64,000 bases of DNA from Micromonospora avicenniae (GCF_900156065.1 NZ_FTNF01000009.1:186001-250000), one strand, 5' to 3'. Shown: positions 49,854 to 61,752, numbered from the stretch's first letter. The notes: generated by a model from the letters alone, not told the origin. Numbers and translations: made by a program.

Positions 49854-50861
49854 GTGAGCGCTGAAGGCGGAACCAGGGCGATCATCGCGGCCCTGCTGGC
49901 CAACATCGGCATCGCCGTCACGAAGTTCGTCGCGTTCCTGCTGACCGGCTCGTCGTCGATGCTGGCGGAAGCGATCCACTCGGTGGCCGACTCGGGCAAC
50001 CAGGGGCTGCTGCTGCTCGGCGGCAAGCGGGCCAAGCGGGAAGCCACCCCGCAGCACCCGTTCGGCTACGGCCGCGAGCGCTACATCTACGCGTTCATCG
50101 TCTCCATCGTGCTGTTCAGCGTCGGTGGCCTGTTCGCGTTGTACGAGGCGTACCACAAGTACCAGGAGAAGGAGGGCATCCACGATCACCAGTGGGTGCC
50201 GATCGCGGTGCTGCTCATCGCGATCACATTGGAGTCGTTCTCCTTCCGTACGGCCATCAAGGAGTCGAACCATCTCCGGGGCGGCCAGTCCTGGGTCAAG
50301 TTCATCCGTCGCGCCAAGGCGCCGGAGCTGCCGGTGGTCCTGCTGGAGGACTTCGGCGCGCTGATCGGCCTGGTGTTCGCGCTCTTCGGCGTGAGCATGA
50401 CGCTGGTCACCGGCAACGGCGAGTGGGACGCGCTGGGCACCGCCATGATCGGCATCCTGCTCGTCACCATCGCCGTGGTGCTCGCCATCGAGACGAAGAG
50501 CCTGCTGCTCGGTGAGGGTGCCGAGGCGCACGACCTGGCCGCCATCGAGCGGGCCGTGACCGAGGGGCCGGAGGTCGAGCGGATCATCCACATGAAGACG
50601 CTCTACCTGGGGCCGGAGGAGCTGATGGTGGCCGCGAAGGTCGGTGTGTCGGCCTGCGAGAGCGCCGAGGAGGTCGCCCGCGGCATCAACGCCGTGGAGG
50701 CGCGGATCCGTGCCGCCGTGCCGATCGCGCGGGTCATCTACCTCGAGCCGGACATCTACAGCGCGGCCGCTGAGCGCGCGGGCACCGGGTCCGCGTCGCG
50801 AACCGCGGTACCGCCGACGCAGGGCGCGGCGGACGAGACGGCCGAGAGGCCGGGGAGCTGA
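49854..50861 (+). CDS. cation diffusion facilitator transporter
   Basis: 335 aa, six membrane helices and a cytoplasmic C-terminal domain. The first metal pair is in TM2, H-S-V-A-D-S. TM5 reads L-L-E-D-F-G-A-L-I-G, with glutamate where classical zinc exporters have histidine, as in the ZnT9-like branch. It may export Zn, Mn or another divalent ion. GTG 49854 follows GGAGCGG; GTG 49833 would add seven residues. It lies 67 bp after the SIS gene and 5 bp before manA, so it is probably in the same transcript. Confidence 0.87.
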   Translation: MSAEGGTRAIIAALLANIGIAVTKFVAFLLTGSSSMLAEAIHSVADSGNQGLLLLGGKRAKREATPQHPFGYGRERYIYAFIVSIVLFSVGGLFALYEAYHKYQEKEGIHDHQWVPIAVLLIAITLESFSFRTAIKESNHLRGGQSWVKFIRRAKAPELPVVLLEDFGALIGLVFALFGVSMTLVTGNGEWDALGTAMIGILLVTIAVVLAIETKSLLLGEGAEAHDLAAIERAVTEGPEVERIIHMKTLYLGPEELMVAAKVGVSACESAEEVARGINAVEARIRAAVPIARVIYLEPDIYSAAAERAGTGSASRTAVPPTQGAADETAERPGS

Positions 50862-50866
50862 AACAA

Positions 50867-52030
50867 GTGGAACTGTTGTACGGCCCTGTTCGGGACTATG
50901 CCTGGGGATCCCGTTCGGCCATCGCCGCTCTGCAGGGACGGCCGGTGCCGAGCGACGGCCCCGAGGCCGAACTCTGGCTCGGCGCCCACCCGGGCGCCCC
51001 GGCCGCCGTCGAACGCGACGGCAACCGGGTCAGCCTGCTGGACGTGCTGGAGGCGGAGCCGGAGCACTGGCTCGGTCGGGAGGGCGTCAACCGGTTCGGT
51101 ACCCGACTGCCGTTCCTGCTGAAGGTGCTGGCCGCGGAAGGCGCGTTGAGCCTTCAGGCCCATCCGGACGCCAAGCAGGCGCGGGCCGGCCACGCCGCCG
51201 ACATCGCACGTCCGGCGGGGGAGCGCAACTACGTCGACCCGTACCACAAGCCGGAGCTGCTGGTCGCGCTCTCACCGTTCGAGGCGCTCTGCGGGTTCCG
51301 TGACCCGGCGGAGTCGGCGCGGGCGCTCGCCGAGTTCGACGTACCGTCGCTGGGGCCGGTCGTGGACGCGCTGCGTACCGGCCTGGCGGGCCTGCGCACG
51401 GCGGTCCGCACCCTGCTGACCTGGCCGCAGGAGGAACGGGCCGGGCTGGTGGCCGCGGTGGTCGCCGCGCCGGTCGACGGTCCGGACGCCGAACTGGCGC
51501 GGTCGCTGGCGGCCGAGTACCCGGCCGACCCTGGCGTGCTGGTGGCGCTGTTGCTCAACCACGTCCGGCTGGTGCCCGGTGAGGCGATCTGGATGCCGGC
51601 CGGCAACCTGCACGCCTACCTGCGCGGCACCGGTGTGGAGATCATGGCGGCGAGCGACAACGTGCTGCGTGGCGGCCTCACCCCGAAGCGGGTGGACGTC
51701 GACGAGCTGCTGCGGGTGCTGCGTTTCGAGGTGCTCGACAACCCGGTGCTCGCGGCCCGGCCGGTCGGTGCTGGGGTGGACTGCTGGCCGGTGCCGGTGG
51801 ACGACTTCGCGCTGTATCGGGTGACCGTGGGTGGCGAGGTGCCGGAGGTGGAGCTCTCCGTCGCGGGCCCGCGCGTGGTTCTCTGCCTGACCGGCCAGGT
51901 CACCGTGGACGACGGGGCCGGTGTGCTGAAGCTGGAGCGCGGTCAGGCCGGGATCGGCAGCGCCGCTGGCGGTGCGCTGCGGATCACCGGGTCCGGTGCG
52001 GCGTACGTGGCCTCCAGCGGAGTGAGCTGA
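50867..52030 (+). CDS. manA: mannose-6-phosphate isomerase, class I
   Basis: Fructose-6-phosphate to mannose-6-phosphate. 387 aa cupin enzyme. Zinc ligands are in S-L-Q-A-H-P-D (Gln, His), Y-H-K-P-E-L (Glu) and G-N-L-H-A-Y-L (His). The catalytic arginine region is N-V-L-R-G-G-L-T-P-K. GTG 50867 comes five bases after the CDF stop, with GGGGAG in the CDF end. Last gene before a hairpin terminator. Confidence 0.94.
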   Translation: MELLYGPVRDYAWGSRSAIAALQGRPVPSDGPEAELWLGAHPGAPAAVERDGNRVSLLDVLEAEPEHWLGREGVNRFGTRLPFLLKVLAAEGALSLQAHPDAKQARAGHAADIARPAGERNYVDPYHKPELLVALSPFEALCGFRDPAESARALAEFDVPSLGPVVDALRTGLAGLRTAVRTLLTWPQEERAGLVAAVVAAPVDGPDAELARSLAAEYPADPGVLVALLLNHVRLVPGEAIWMPAGNLHAYLRGTGVEIMAASDNVLRGGLTPKRVDVDELLRVLRFEVLDNPVLAARPVGAGVDCWPVPVDDFALYRVTVGGEVPEVELSVAGPRVVLCLTGQVTVDDGAGVLKLERGQAGIGSAAGGALRITGSGAAYVASSGVS

Positions 52031-52040
52031 CGGCCTGGCT

Positions 52041-52064
52041 GGGCCGCCCACGACCGGGCGGCCC
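52041..52064. terminator. terminator of the manB-manA run
   Basis: GGGCCGCCC and GGGCGGCCC, a perfect 9-bp stem around ACGACC, 10 bp after the manA stop. Confidence 0.65.
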
Positions 52065-52342
52065 GAGTGCCGGGGCGGCACGTGCGTCCGACAGCGGCCC
52101 GAAGTGCAGAATCGGCAAGTCCGACTTTTCCGGAATGGCTTGACGCGACGCTAGCTCAGTGTGACTCTATGGGTACGCAGCGTTATCGCGACGACGGTCC
52201 GAGAACGCGCGGGGAACCAAACCGGGGGGATGCGCGGGGCGGCCGGCTGGTGGACGGAAAGTCCGTTCACGACCGACCGCCCCGTGCGCTGTCCGGGATC
52301 CCGCGTCTCCGGGCGGCCGGGGTGCCCGCACGCCGGCGCGCG
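52065..52342. other. intergenic region before ahcY
   Basis: About 280 bp, no gene seen. TTGACG at 52140-52145 resembles a -35, but no -10 stands at 16-18 bases. I looked for a SAH-sensing riboswitch in front of ahcY and saw no convincing one. Confidence 0.35.
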
Positions 52343-52348
52343 TAAGGT
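52343..52348 (+). promoter_or_regulatory. probable -10 box of ahcY
   Basis: TAAGGT, 37 bp before ATG 52386. It would give a short leader of about 30 nt containing the AGGAG ribosome site. Confidence 0.4.
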
Positions 52349-52385
52349 GGAGGGTCGCGCAGCACATCGTCCGACAGGAGCTTCC

Positions 52386-53882
<1,497 letters not shown>

Positions 53883-53890
53883 CCCGATGT

Positions 53891-53926
53891 GAACCGGGCC
53901 GGCCGCGCGAGCGGCCGGCCCGGTTC
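53891..53926. terminator. terminator of ahcY
   Basis: GAACCGGGCCGGCCGC and GCGGCCGGCCCGGTTC form a perfect 16-bp stem with a GCGA tetraloop, 8 bp after the ahcY stop. Confidence 0.8.
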
Positions 53927-53993
53927 GCGCATTCCGGAGGTATCAACCAGGGCACGGCGGTCGGTTCGCGCTTCCCGGAGGTATCAACCAGGG
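53921..53993. repeat. two-copy 32-bp direct repeat
   Basis: Copies at 53921-53952 and 53962-53993 differ at two positions (41-bp period). Each ends in CGGAGGTATCAACCAGGG. The first overlaps the right arm of the ahcY terminator and the second runs into the end of the small membrane-protein gene. Confidence 0.7.
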
Positions 53994-54136
53994 CCGCGGC
54001 GGCTCGGGCGGACCCAGGTCCAGACGCACCAGGCGAGCCAGGCCAACGAGACCGCGGTGGCCAGTGCCCGCAACCGCAGCGCGCTCAGCAGGAACACCAC
54101 GGCCAGCACCGCCAGCCACGGGCCGAAGCCCCTCAC
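53984..54136 (-). CDS. small membrane protein
   Basis: 50 aa. Two short hydrophobic helices fill most of it (F-G-P-W-L-A-V-L-A-V-V-F-L-L-S-A-L, then A-T-A-V-S-L-A-W-L-A-W-C-V-W-T-W), with a basic end. GTG 54136 overlaps the stop of the gene before it (GTGA), so it is the last gene of the RDD operon. The end lies inside the second direct-repeat copy. Function unknown. Confidence 0.55.
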   Translation of the reverse strand: MRGFGPWLAVLAVVFLLSALRLRALATAVSLAWLAWCVWTWVRPSRRGPG

Positions 54137-54333
54137 GGTCGCCCTCCCGGCAGGGCCGGGGCGGACGCGACGGTGAAGGTGAACGGGTCGTCGGGCACGG
54201 TCGTCCTGTCTACGCGTAGGAGCGGTTCCGGATCCTCCCACAGCCGCCGCGCGCTGGCGTCCCGCACAGCCTGCCGGCCCGCACCGTCCGCGTCCCGGAC
54301 GGCACGAGGGTCCGGTGCCCCACGGTCAGGCAC
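54133..54333 (-). CDS. small hypothetical protein
   Basis: 66 aa, hydrophilic: V-P-D-R-G-A-P-D-P-R-A-V-R-D-A-D then L-L-R-V-D-R-T-T-V-P-D-D-P-F-T-F. GTG 54333 lies inside the end of the RDD gene (8-bp overlap); TTG 54351 is a possible longer start. Coupled to its neighbours on both sides, which supports a real gene. No family recognised. Confidence 0.5.
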   Translation of the reverse strand: MPDRGAPDPRAVRDADGAGRQAVRDASARRLWEDPEPLLRVDRTTVPDDPFTFTVASAPALPGGRP

Positions 54334-55387
54334 CGGGTCGCTCGCCGGCAACGGTCGCCGGGCGTGCGGCCGGAGTGTCGGGCTGGGTGGGGGGTGCCGC
54401 CGCCGGGCGCAGCACCGGAAGGCTGGGTTGGCTCGGCGTTACCCGGCCGGTCGTTGCCGGCTCCGGCGAGGCCGGGCGGATCGGCATGGTCGGCGGGGAG
54501 GGAACCAGCTCCGGCCAGAGCGCCGAGGTCACCGCCCGGGTCCGTTGGAGCCGCTGTACCGCCCTGCGGTGCCGTTCCCCGAGCACGGCGGCCAGGTAGA
54601 CGGTCTCCGGCGCGGCCAATGGTGGCGGCGGCGTGGTCACCGCGGCCGCCTCGGCCACCTCGGCCCAGAGCCCGCGGGCCAACCGGGTCCGCGCCGGCTC
54701 CGCGAAGAGGTGCACCCGCGCCAGGTACTGCCGCACGGCCAGCACCAGCTTGTCGTCGAGCCGGCTCAGGTCCAGCGTGTACGCCCAGCCGACCAGCGGC
54801 GGCACTGCGGTCGGGATGGGGCGCCACACGGACGCGGTGCGGGTGTGTACGACCAGCGTGCCGGCCACCAGGTCACCGAGGCGCCGTCCCCGTCGGTCGG
54901 TCAGCATGACCGTCACCCCGGCCACCCAGCTGATCAGCGGCAGGATGAGGCCGGGCCACTCCACGGCGACGCCGACCAGAGCCCGGGTCAGTGACTGCCG
55001 GAGCTCGACCGGGCCGCCGTCGGCGCTGATCACCCGCAGGCCGACCGCGAGCTTGCCCACCGTCTGACCATTGTTGAAGCGCTCCATCAGCACCGGGTAG
55101 CCGACCAGCACGAGGACCAGCGCGAGGGTGCCGGTCGCGCTGTTCAGCGCCGCGTCGACCAGCTCGAACGGCAGAGCCGCGAAGAGCAGCGCGATCAGCA
55201 CGGCGAGCAGCAGGGCGGCCACCAGCTGGGTCAGGACGTCCAGCAGCAGCGCGAGCACCCGCGAGCCGAGCCGGGCGACCCGGACCTCCAAGGCCACCGC
55301 CTCGCCGCTGACCAGGCCGGCGTCGCTCCACGGCACGGCCCGGGCAGCGGGGCGGGTACGGGCCGGCGGTGGTGGTTGCGCGCTCAC
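54326..55387 (-). CDS. RDD family membrane protein
   Basis: 353 aa. The RDD region at about 25-180 has R-V-A-R-L-G-S-R-V-L-A-L-L-L-D, three to four membrane helices, N-N-G-Q-T-V-G-K-L-A-V-G-L-R-V, and D-R-R-G-R-R-L-G-D-L-V-A-G-T. A cytoplasmic helical part and a Pro-rich end follow. The start is uncertain: GTG 55387 is used, but upstream GTGs in the same frame exist and no strong ribosome site is seen. It diverges from the SpoIIM-like gene, a pairing conserved in actinobacteria. Confidence 0.85.
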   Translation of the reverse strand: MSAQPPPPARTRPAARAVPWSDAGLVSGEAVALEVRVARLGSRVLALLLDVLTQLVAALLLAVLIALLFAALPFELVDAALNSATGTLALVLVLVGYPVLMERFNNGQTVGKLAVGLRVISADGGPVELRQSLTRALVGVAVEWPGLILPLISWVAGVTVMLTDRRGRRLGDLVAGTLVVHTRTASVWRPIPTAVPPLVGWAYTLDLSRLDDKLVLAVRQYLARVHLFAEPARTRLARGLWAEVAEAAAVTTPPPPLAAPETVYLAAVLGERHRRAVQRLQRTRAVTSALWPELVPSPPTMPIRPASPEPATTGRVTPSQPSLPVLRPAAAPPTQPDTPAARPATVAGERPGA

Positions 55388-55402
55388 CCCGACAGTGAAC
55401 AC

Positions 55403-55408
55403 TATGAT
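55403..55408 (+). promoter_or_regulatory. -10 box between the RDD and SpoIIM-like genes
   Basis: TATGAT on the plus strand, 18 bp before GTG 55427. The overlapping CATAGT on the minus strand could serve the RDD gene, so the two promoters may share this spot. Confidence 0.4.
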
Positions 55409-55426
55409 CCCCGCACGGAGGTGCAT

Positions 55427-56440
55427 GTGGATCTCGACGCGTACGTCGCGGAGCACGGCGGACAGTGGCGGCGTCTCGAGGCGCTGTGCCGGCGCAGCCG
55501 TCTCGACGCCGAGGAGGTCGACGAACTCATCGCCCTCTACCAGCGGACGGCCACCCAGCTCTCCGTGCTGCGCAGCCGCTCACCCGACCCCGCGCTGGTC
55601 AGTCAGCTCTCCCAGCTGGTGCTGCGGGCCCGGGCGCGGATCACCGGCCGGTCCCGCCCGTCCCTCTCGGCCGTCACCAGGTTCCTGCTCGCCGGCTTTC
55701 CGGGTGCGGTCTACCGGGCCTGGCCCTGGTGGTGCGCGGTGGCGACCGCGTTCAGCGTGCTGAGCTTCTTCCTGATGTGGTTCGTCGCCGGCAACCCGGA
55801 CACCGCCGCCGCGTTCATCGGCGACGACGCGGCGGCCGAGTTGGTCGAGTCGGGCTTCGCCGGTTACTACACGGAATTCTCCGCGCCGACCTTCGCCTTC
55901 CACCTCTGGACGCACAACGCCTGGATCGCCGCGCAGTGCCTGGCGTCCGGGGTGCTGATCGTGCCGGTGTTCTACCTGCTCTGGCAGAACGCGCTCAACA
56001 TCGGGGTGGTCGGCGGCGTGATGATCTCGTACGGGCGGTCGGATGTCTTCTTCGGCCTCATCACCCCGCACGGACTGTTGGAGCTGACCGGGGTCTTCGT
56101 GGCCGCCGGGGTCGGTCTGCGTACGGGCTGGGCGTGGATCTCGCCGCCCGCCGAGCTGACCAGGGGCCAGGCGGTCGCTCGCGCCGGCCGTTCGGCGATC
56201 GTGGTGGCGCTCGGCCTGGTCGGGGTCTTCGCGGTCTCGGCGTTCGTCGAGGCGTTCGTCACCCCGGCCCCGGTGCCGGTTCCGTTGCGCGTCGGCCTCG
56301 GCGCCGTCGTCTGGCTCGCCTTCCTGGCGTACGTCCTCATCCTCGGCCGCCGCGCCACCCACCCGGAATCCGTCCCGGACCCGGCCGCCAACCCCGCTGG
56401 TGGGGTGGGGTCAGAGTTGGGCTCGGGCCTTCAGGCGTAG
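55427..56440 (+). CDS. stage II sporulation protein M family membrane protein
   Basis: 337 aa. N-terminal helical segment (W-R-R-L-E-A-L...D-E-L-I-A-L-Y-Q-R-T-A-T-Q-L-S), then about six membrane helices with the SpoIIM core (F-H-L-W-T-H-N-A-W-I-A, N-A-L-N-I-G-V-V-G-G-V-M, L-I-T-P-H-G-L-L-E-L-T-G-V). Non-endospore-forming actinobacteria carry this protein beside RDD, DUF58 and MoxR genes, where its role is unclear. GGAGG precedes GTG 55427. The 3' end overlaps the convergent DUF58 gene by 30 bp. Confidence 0.88.
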   Translation: MDLDAYVAEHGGQWRRLEALCRRSRLDAEEVDELIALYQRTATQLSVLRSRSPDPALVSQLSQLVLRARARITGRSRPSLSAVTRFLLAGFPGAVYRAWPWWCAVATAFSVLSFFLMWFVAGNPDTAAAFIGDDAAAELVESGFAGYYTEFSAPTFAFHLWTHNAWIAAQCLASGVLIVPVFYLLWQNALNIGVVGGVMISYGRSDVFFGLITPHGLLELTGVFVAAGVGLRTGWAWISPPAELTRGQAVARAGRSAIVVALGLVGVFAVSAFVEAFVTPAPVPVPLRVGLGAVVWLAFLAYVLILGRRATHPESVPDPAANPAGGVGSELGSGLQA

Positions 56441-57717
56441 GTAGGTGTCGGCCAGGCGGGTGGCGAGGGCACCGGCCGGAGCGTCCACCACGGTGACGCC
56501 GTGGCGGGTCAACGCCGCCCGTACCCGGTCCCGTTCGGCCAGCGCCCGCCATCCGGCCGCAGCCGCGTAGGCATCCGCCGCTCTGGCCGGCGTGGTCGAG
56601 GTCATCGTGGTCAGCACCGGGTCGTGGATCGCCGCGATCACCACCCGGTGCCGCGCGGCCAGCCGGGGCAGCACCGGCAGCAGTCCCTCGCCGAGGGCTC
56701 CCGCCTCCAGCGCGGTGAACAGCACCACCAGGCTGCGCTGACGCTGCCGACGCAGGATCTCGCCGGCGATCAGTTCGAAGTCCGTCTCGACCAGGGCCGG
56801 CTGGAGCGGGGCGAGCGCGTGCACCAGCCGGGGGAGCAGCGCCGGCCGGCCGCTGCCGGTCACCGTGGCCCGGATCGCCGTGTCCGCGGCGAGCAGGTCG
56901 ACGCGGTCGCCGGCCCGGGCGGCGAGCGCCGTGAGCAGCAACGCGGCGTCGATGGAGGTGTCCAGCCGGGGCTCGTCGCCGACCCGAACGGCCGAGGTGC
57001 GGCCGGTGTCGAGCACGCAGACCAGCCGCCGGTCCCGCTCCGGCCGCCAGGTGCGCACCAGCACGTCCGCCTGCCGGGCGCTGGCCCGCCAGTCGATCGA
57101 CCGGATGTCGTCGCCGACCACGTACTCGCGCAGCGTGTCGAACTCGGTGCCCTGGCCACGCCCGCGGGTGACCTGGGTGCCGTCGATGATCCGCAGCCGG
57201 GCCAGCTTCTCGGGCAGGTGCCGGCGGGAGTCGAACCGGGGCAGTACGCGCAGCGTCCACGGTGGCGTGGCGGGGCGGCCCGAGCGTTGCCGGAACGCCA
57301 GCCGCATCGGCCCGTACGAGCGGATGGTCAGGGACACCGCCGGGCGGTCGCCACGCCGGGTCGGCGTCAACCGGGTGGGCAGCACCAGCGTGTCGCCGGG
57401 CGGCACCGTGACGATCCGTTCCGGGGGCACGTCGGGGCGGGCGCCAGCCGAGGGCACCCAGGCATCGCGGACCTGGGCGCGCAGCGTACGTCCGGAACCG
57501 TTGCCGAGGCGAAGCGCGACGGTGGCCGTGCCGCCGAGCCGGACCGTCCGGTCGCCCTCCCGTTCCACGCTGAGCGCGGTCGGCGGGACCGCCCGCATCC
57601 GGTCGACGAGCACGAGCAGCAACACCCCGCCGGTCATCACCAGCACGCCCGCGAACGGCGACGGCCAGAGCGGAAGGGTCAGCGCCCCGGCCGCCAGCAG
57701 CAGCGCCGCCCGCCAGG

Positions 57718-57721
<4 letters not shown>
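56411..57721 (-). CDS. DUF58 domain-containing protein
   Basis: 436 aa. Two N-terminal membrane helices (about 5-40), a beta domain, then the DUF58 motif G-T-E-F-D-T-L-R-E-Y-V-V-G-D-D-I-R-S-I-D-W-R-A-S-A-R, and a von Willebrand A-like part (V-C-V-L-D-T-G-R-T-S). The serine of the metal site (normally D-x-S-x-S) is altered to D-T-G-R-T-S. It works with MoxR-type ATPases, probably as membrane-bound client or adaptor. ATGA overlap with the MoxR gene. Confidence 0.9.
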
Positions 57722-58706
<985 letters not shown>

Positions 58707-58710
<4 letters not shown>

Positions 58711-60131
58711 CGCGGTCCTCCTTCGGTCGGGTCGGTGCGGGGCGATGGGACGGGCTGCGACCGCTCGGGCGGGGAGGCCACGACGGCACGGGTCACCGTG
58801 TCGAGCGAACGGGCCAGGGTGACCAGATCCTCGTCGGTGGCCGGGTCGTCGCCGTAGAGCAGCTCCTCGATCTGCTCCGGCTCGCCGCCCGTACGCGCCG
58901 CCACGGCCGTGGCCACCCGGTCCTGCGGCGCGTCCGCCGGCAGGTTGAGCCAGGGCAGCAGGCGGGCCAGGGCAGCCGAGCGCAGGGTACGTCCGGCCGG
59001 TCCACGGGCTCCGGCCCGCTGGTACAGGCGGGCTCGGCCAAGCGCCGTCTCGGCCGAGCGTACGGCCACGGGAAGCGGTTCCGGCGCGGGCGGCCCTAGC
59101 CGGCGGGCCCGCCACAGCGCGGCCAGCAGCAGGGCGAGCGCCAGTTGAACGAGGATCGCCCAGAACCAGAGCGGGAACGCCCCCCAGAGCGGGTTCGGCG
59201 GCGGTCCGCCGGCGGAGCCGCGGGGTGGCCCGTCGGCGGAGCCGTCGGGCGGCGTGCCGGGCCGGCCGCCCTGCCCGTTGCCGTCCGGTGGCATGGTCTC
59301 CGCGCCGGCTTCCGGGGTGGTGGGCGAGTCCGCAACCGGCGGTGGGCTGCTGCGGGCCGGCAGGGGCGGTTCGGGGCCGGCCAGGTCCAGCCAGACGATC
59401 CTCGCGTGCACCCCGAGCAGCGCGGTGGCGAACGCCTGGTTGTCCTGCTCCCCGAAACGGTCGTTGCGGAACGGGTCGTCGGCGCCGACGAGTACGGTCT
59501 CGACCGCTCCGGGCAGTCGTGCCAGCCCTGCGGAGAAGCAGAGGTCCGCGTCGACCTCGGCGTCCGGCTCGTACCGCTGGCGCTGCGCGGCGGCCTGACG
59601 TACCGGGCCCAGCTCATCGAGCGGGCACGGCGCGCCGTCGGTCTGCGGCCCCACCACCTTCGTCGCCCAGCGCCGATCGGTGAGATCCACCGGGACGCCG
59701 GTGGCGAGGAGGACCCGGACGGACGGGTCGACCAGCACCAGCCGGGTCCCGACGGGCAGCCGGGTCAGCCGGGCCAGGGTCTCCGATCGCAGGAGGTCGG
59801 CCGCCGGCACGAAGAGGGTGGCCGGCGGCCCGGTACGGGCGGTCGACAGGGCCGCGCGCGCATCGGTCTCCCGTCGGACGGTGAGGCCCCGCTGGCGCAG
59901 GGAGTCGGCGAGGCGGCTGCCGCCGTGCTCGCCGGTCTCCACCGGGGAGAGGTAACCCCGGTCGTCCGGGTCGGGGCGGTCGAGCGCGTGCGTGACCAGC
60001 GTGGTGGCGATCAGGGCGGCGACGAGTCCGAGCGGGATGGCCAACCGGTGCCAGCGCCGCCGCCGCGGCGCGGGGCCGGGCGGTCCGGCGGCCGTGCGCG
60101 GGCGGGCCGTGGCCTGCGGAACAGCTGTCAC
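58707..60131 (-). CDS. DUF4350 domain-containing membrane protein
   Basis: 474 aa. One membrane helix near residues 30-48, an outside DUF4350 region (about 55-270: G-S-R-L-A-D-S-L-R-Q-R-G, T-L-F-V-P-A-A-D, A-V-E-T-V-L-V-G), a Gly/Pro-rich linker, a second helix (about 325-345), and a helical inside part. Conserved member of the MoxR operon, role unknown. GGAGGAG precedes GTG 60131. Confidence 0.85.
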
Positions 60132-60910
60132 GGTCGCTCCTCCCGCAGGACGGCCGGCCGGTCGTCGGAGGCGGACCGCTCGGCCGCCAGGTTCGCCGGC
60201 ACGACGCCGCCACCAGGCCCCGCGCTGCCGTCGGCACCCGCCGCGATGGCGCCGGGGTCCGCCGGGGCGGACTCGACCGGGGGTGGGGTGGCGAGCACCC
60301 GGTGCAGTTCGGCGGCGAGTTCCCGCATCCGCCGGTCGTGGTCGGCGGTGGCGGGCCGCTGCGCGTACCAGAGCTCGGAGAAGATCAGGCCGGCGGCCAC
60401 CACCGGAGGGCCGGTGTGCGGCCGGTTCCGGGTGGCCGTCGAGCCGACCTCGAGCACCGTGAGCCCCGGCTGTGTGGGCACCACCTGCCGCGCCGCCAGC
60501 TCGCGGATCATGTCGCGCAGCCGCTCCCGTACCGCCTCGGCGTACCGCCCCTCGGCGGCGAGCCGGTCGGCGAGCGAGAGATGGGCGGTGAACTGATCGA
60601 GCGTCTCGTCGGGCGGCCCCGCGGGTTCGGCCGCCGGCGTGGCGTTGCCGGCGGCCCGGCGGCGACGCAGCCGCAGCCGGGGCCGGCGCAGTCGGGGCCA
60701 GCGTGGCCGGGGCAGCCGGATCCGGGGCAGTCCGATCCTGGGCAGGCGCAGCCGCGGTCGGGGGAGGCGGCGGGGAACCCAGGCCGGGAACGTGTACCAC
60801 CCCAGCGCCGCCGTCACCCCGGCGACGACGAGCAGCGCCGCGACCAGCGACAGCGGGACGTGGTCGCCGAGCGCCGCGGTGGTCTCCGTCCACCACCGGC
60901 TGAAGCTCAT
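60128..60910 (-). CDS. DUF4129 domain-containing membrane protein with basic repeat
   Basis: 260 aa. A single membrane helix (about 18-38) is followed by about 40 residues of repeated R-L-P-R-P/R-I units, an extremely basic linker. Then the DUF4129 helical domain (E-G-R-Y-A-E-A-V-R-E-R-L-R-D-M-I-R-E-L, F-S-E-L-W-Y-A-Q-R-P-A-T) and an acidic Ala/Gly-rich end. ATG 60910 overlaps the previous stop. Role unknown; part of the MoxR operon. Confidence 0.85.
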   Translation of the reverse strand: MSFSRWWTETTAALGDHVPLSLVAALLVVAGVTAALGWYTFPAWVPRRLPRPRLRLPRIGLPRIRLPRPRWPRLRRPRLRLRRRRAAGNATPAAEPAGPPDETLDQFTAHLSLADRLAAEGRYAEAVRERLRDMIRELAARQVVPTQPGLTVLEVGSTATRNRPHTGPPVVAAGLIFSELWYAQRPATADHDRRMRELAAELHRVLATPPPVESAPADPGAIAAGADGSAGPGGGVVPANLAAERSASDDRPAVLREERP

Positions 60911-61752
60911 CGGTCGGCCGCCAGCACGACGGGTTCCGGGGTTCCGGCCGGGGTGCGGGCGAGCAGGATGTCCAGGCCCTCGGTACGGATCCGGGTCTCC
61001 AGGTGCAGTACGGCGTCCAGGCAGGCGAGTGCCGGATAGGCGATGCTGTTCACGGCGGCCCAGGCCAGCAGCGCGACCGGCAGCGCCCAGCGGCTGTCAA
61101 GGAGACCGAGTTGGGACAGTCCCAGGATGACGCCGCTCGCCAGGCCGACGCGGAGGATCCACCAGCCGATGTAGCCGAGCAACCGGATCATGCCGGCGCG
61201 CATCCCGGACCGGGTGGCCAGCGCGGTGGCACGGGGCAGGACGCGGGGCAGGGACACCCGGTCGACGACGAGCGCCGGTGCGACGGCCCCCAGCAGGGCG
61301 AAGCCCACGAACCAGACCGGTCCGCAGAACGCCGCCACGCCCATCAGGCCGCCGACGACGAGCGCGAACAGGACGGTGGCACCCCAACGGCCGCCGGCTC
61401 TGTGCAGCACCTCCCCGGGGCGGGCGGTCCGGCCGAGCAGCGCGGCCGCGCCGGCCCGGGCGGCCGGATTGCCGAGCAGCGCGATGATCATGGCCTCGGC
61501 CGTCGCGCCGGTCGTGAGCAGCACCCAGTACGCGCCGAACGAACCGTCGGTCAGCCACCAGATCGGCGGTACCGTGCCGGCCGCGAGCCGCAGCGGTTGC
61601 AGTACGAGGAACTGCTCGGCGGCGGCGAGGACGAAGGCGATCGGCACCAGTACGCGGGCCTGCTCGCGTAGGAGCAGCACGGCCGAGTCGAGCAGTTCGC
61701 CCACGGTGAGCGGGCGGTGCGGGAGCACGGCGATCGGGCCGGCGTCGGGCAC
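60907..61752 (-). CDS. multi-pass membrane protein, first gene of the MoxR operon
   Basis: 281 aa with about six membrane helices. It starts P-L-T-V-G-E-L-L-D-S-A-V-L-L-L-R-E, a pattern common to actinobacterial membrane proteins annotated as glycerophosphoryl diester phosphodiesterase membrane domain-like or DUF7544. AGGAG precedes GTG 61752. No catalytic motif. It diverges from mtrA. Confidence 0.78.
   Translation of the reverse strand: MPDAGPIAVLPHRPLTVGELLDSAVLLLREQARVLVPIAFVLAAAEQFLVLQPLRLAAGTVPPIWWLTDGSFGAYWVLLTTGATAEAMIIALLGNPAARAGAAALLGRTARPGEVLHRAGGRWGATVLFALVVGGLMGVAAFCGPVWFVGFALLGAVAPALVVDRVSLPRVLPRATALATRSGMRAGMIRLLGYIGWWILRVGLASGVILGLSQLGLLDSRWALPVALLAWAAVNSIAYPALACLDAVLHLETRIRTEGLDILLARTPAGTPEPVVLAADR

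Noticed and set aside
52065..52385. SAH or SAM riboswitch before ahcY
   Set aside because: No matching conserved core or pairing pattern was found by eye.
53921..53993. CRISPR array
   Set aside because: Only two repeat copies with a 9-bp gap and no cas genes in the window.
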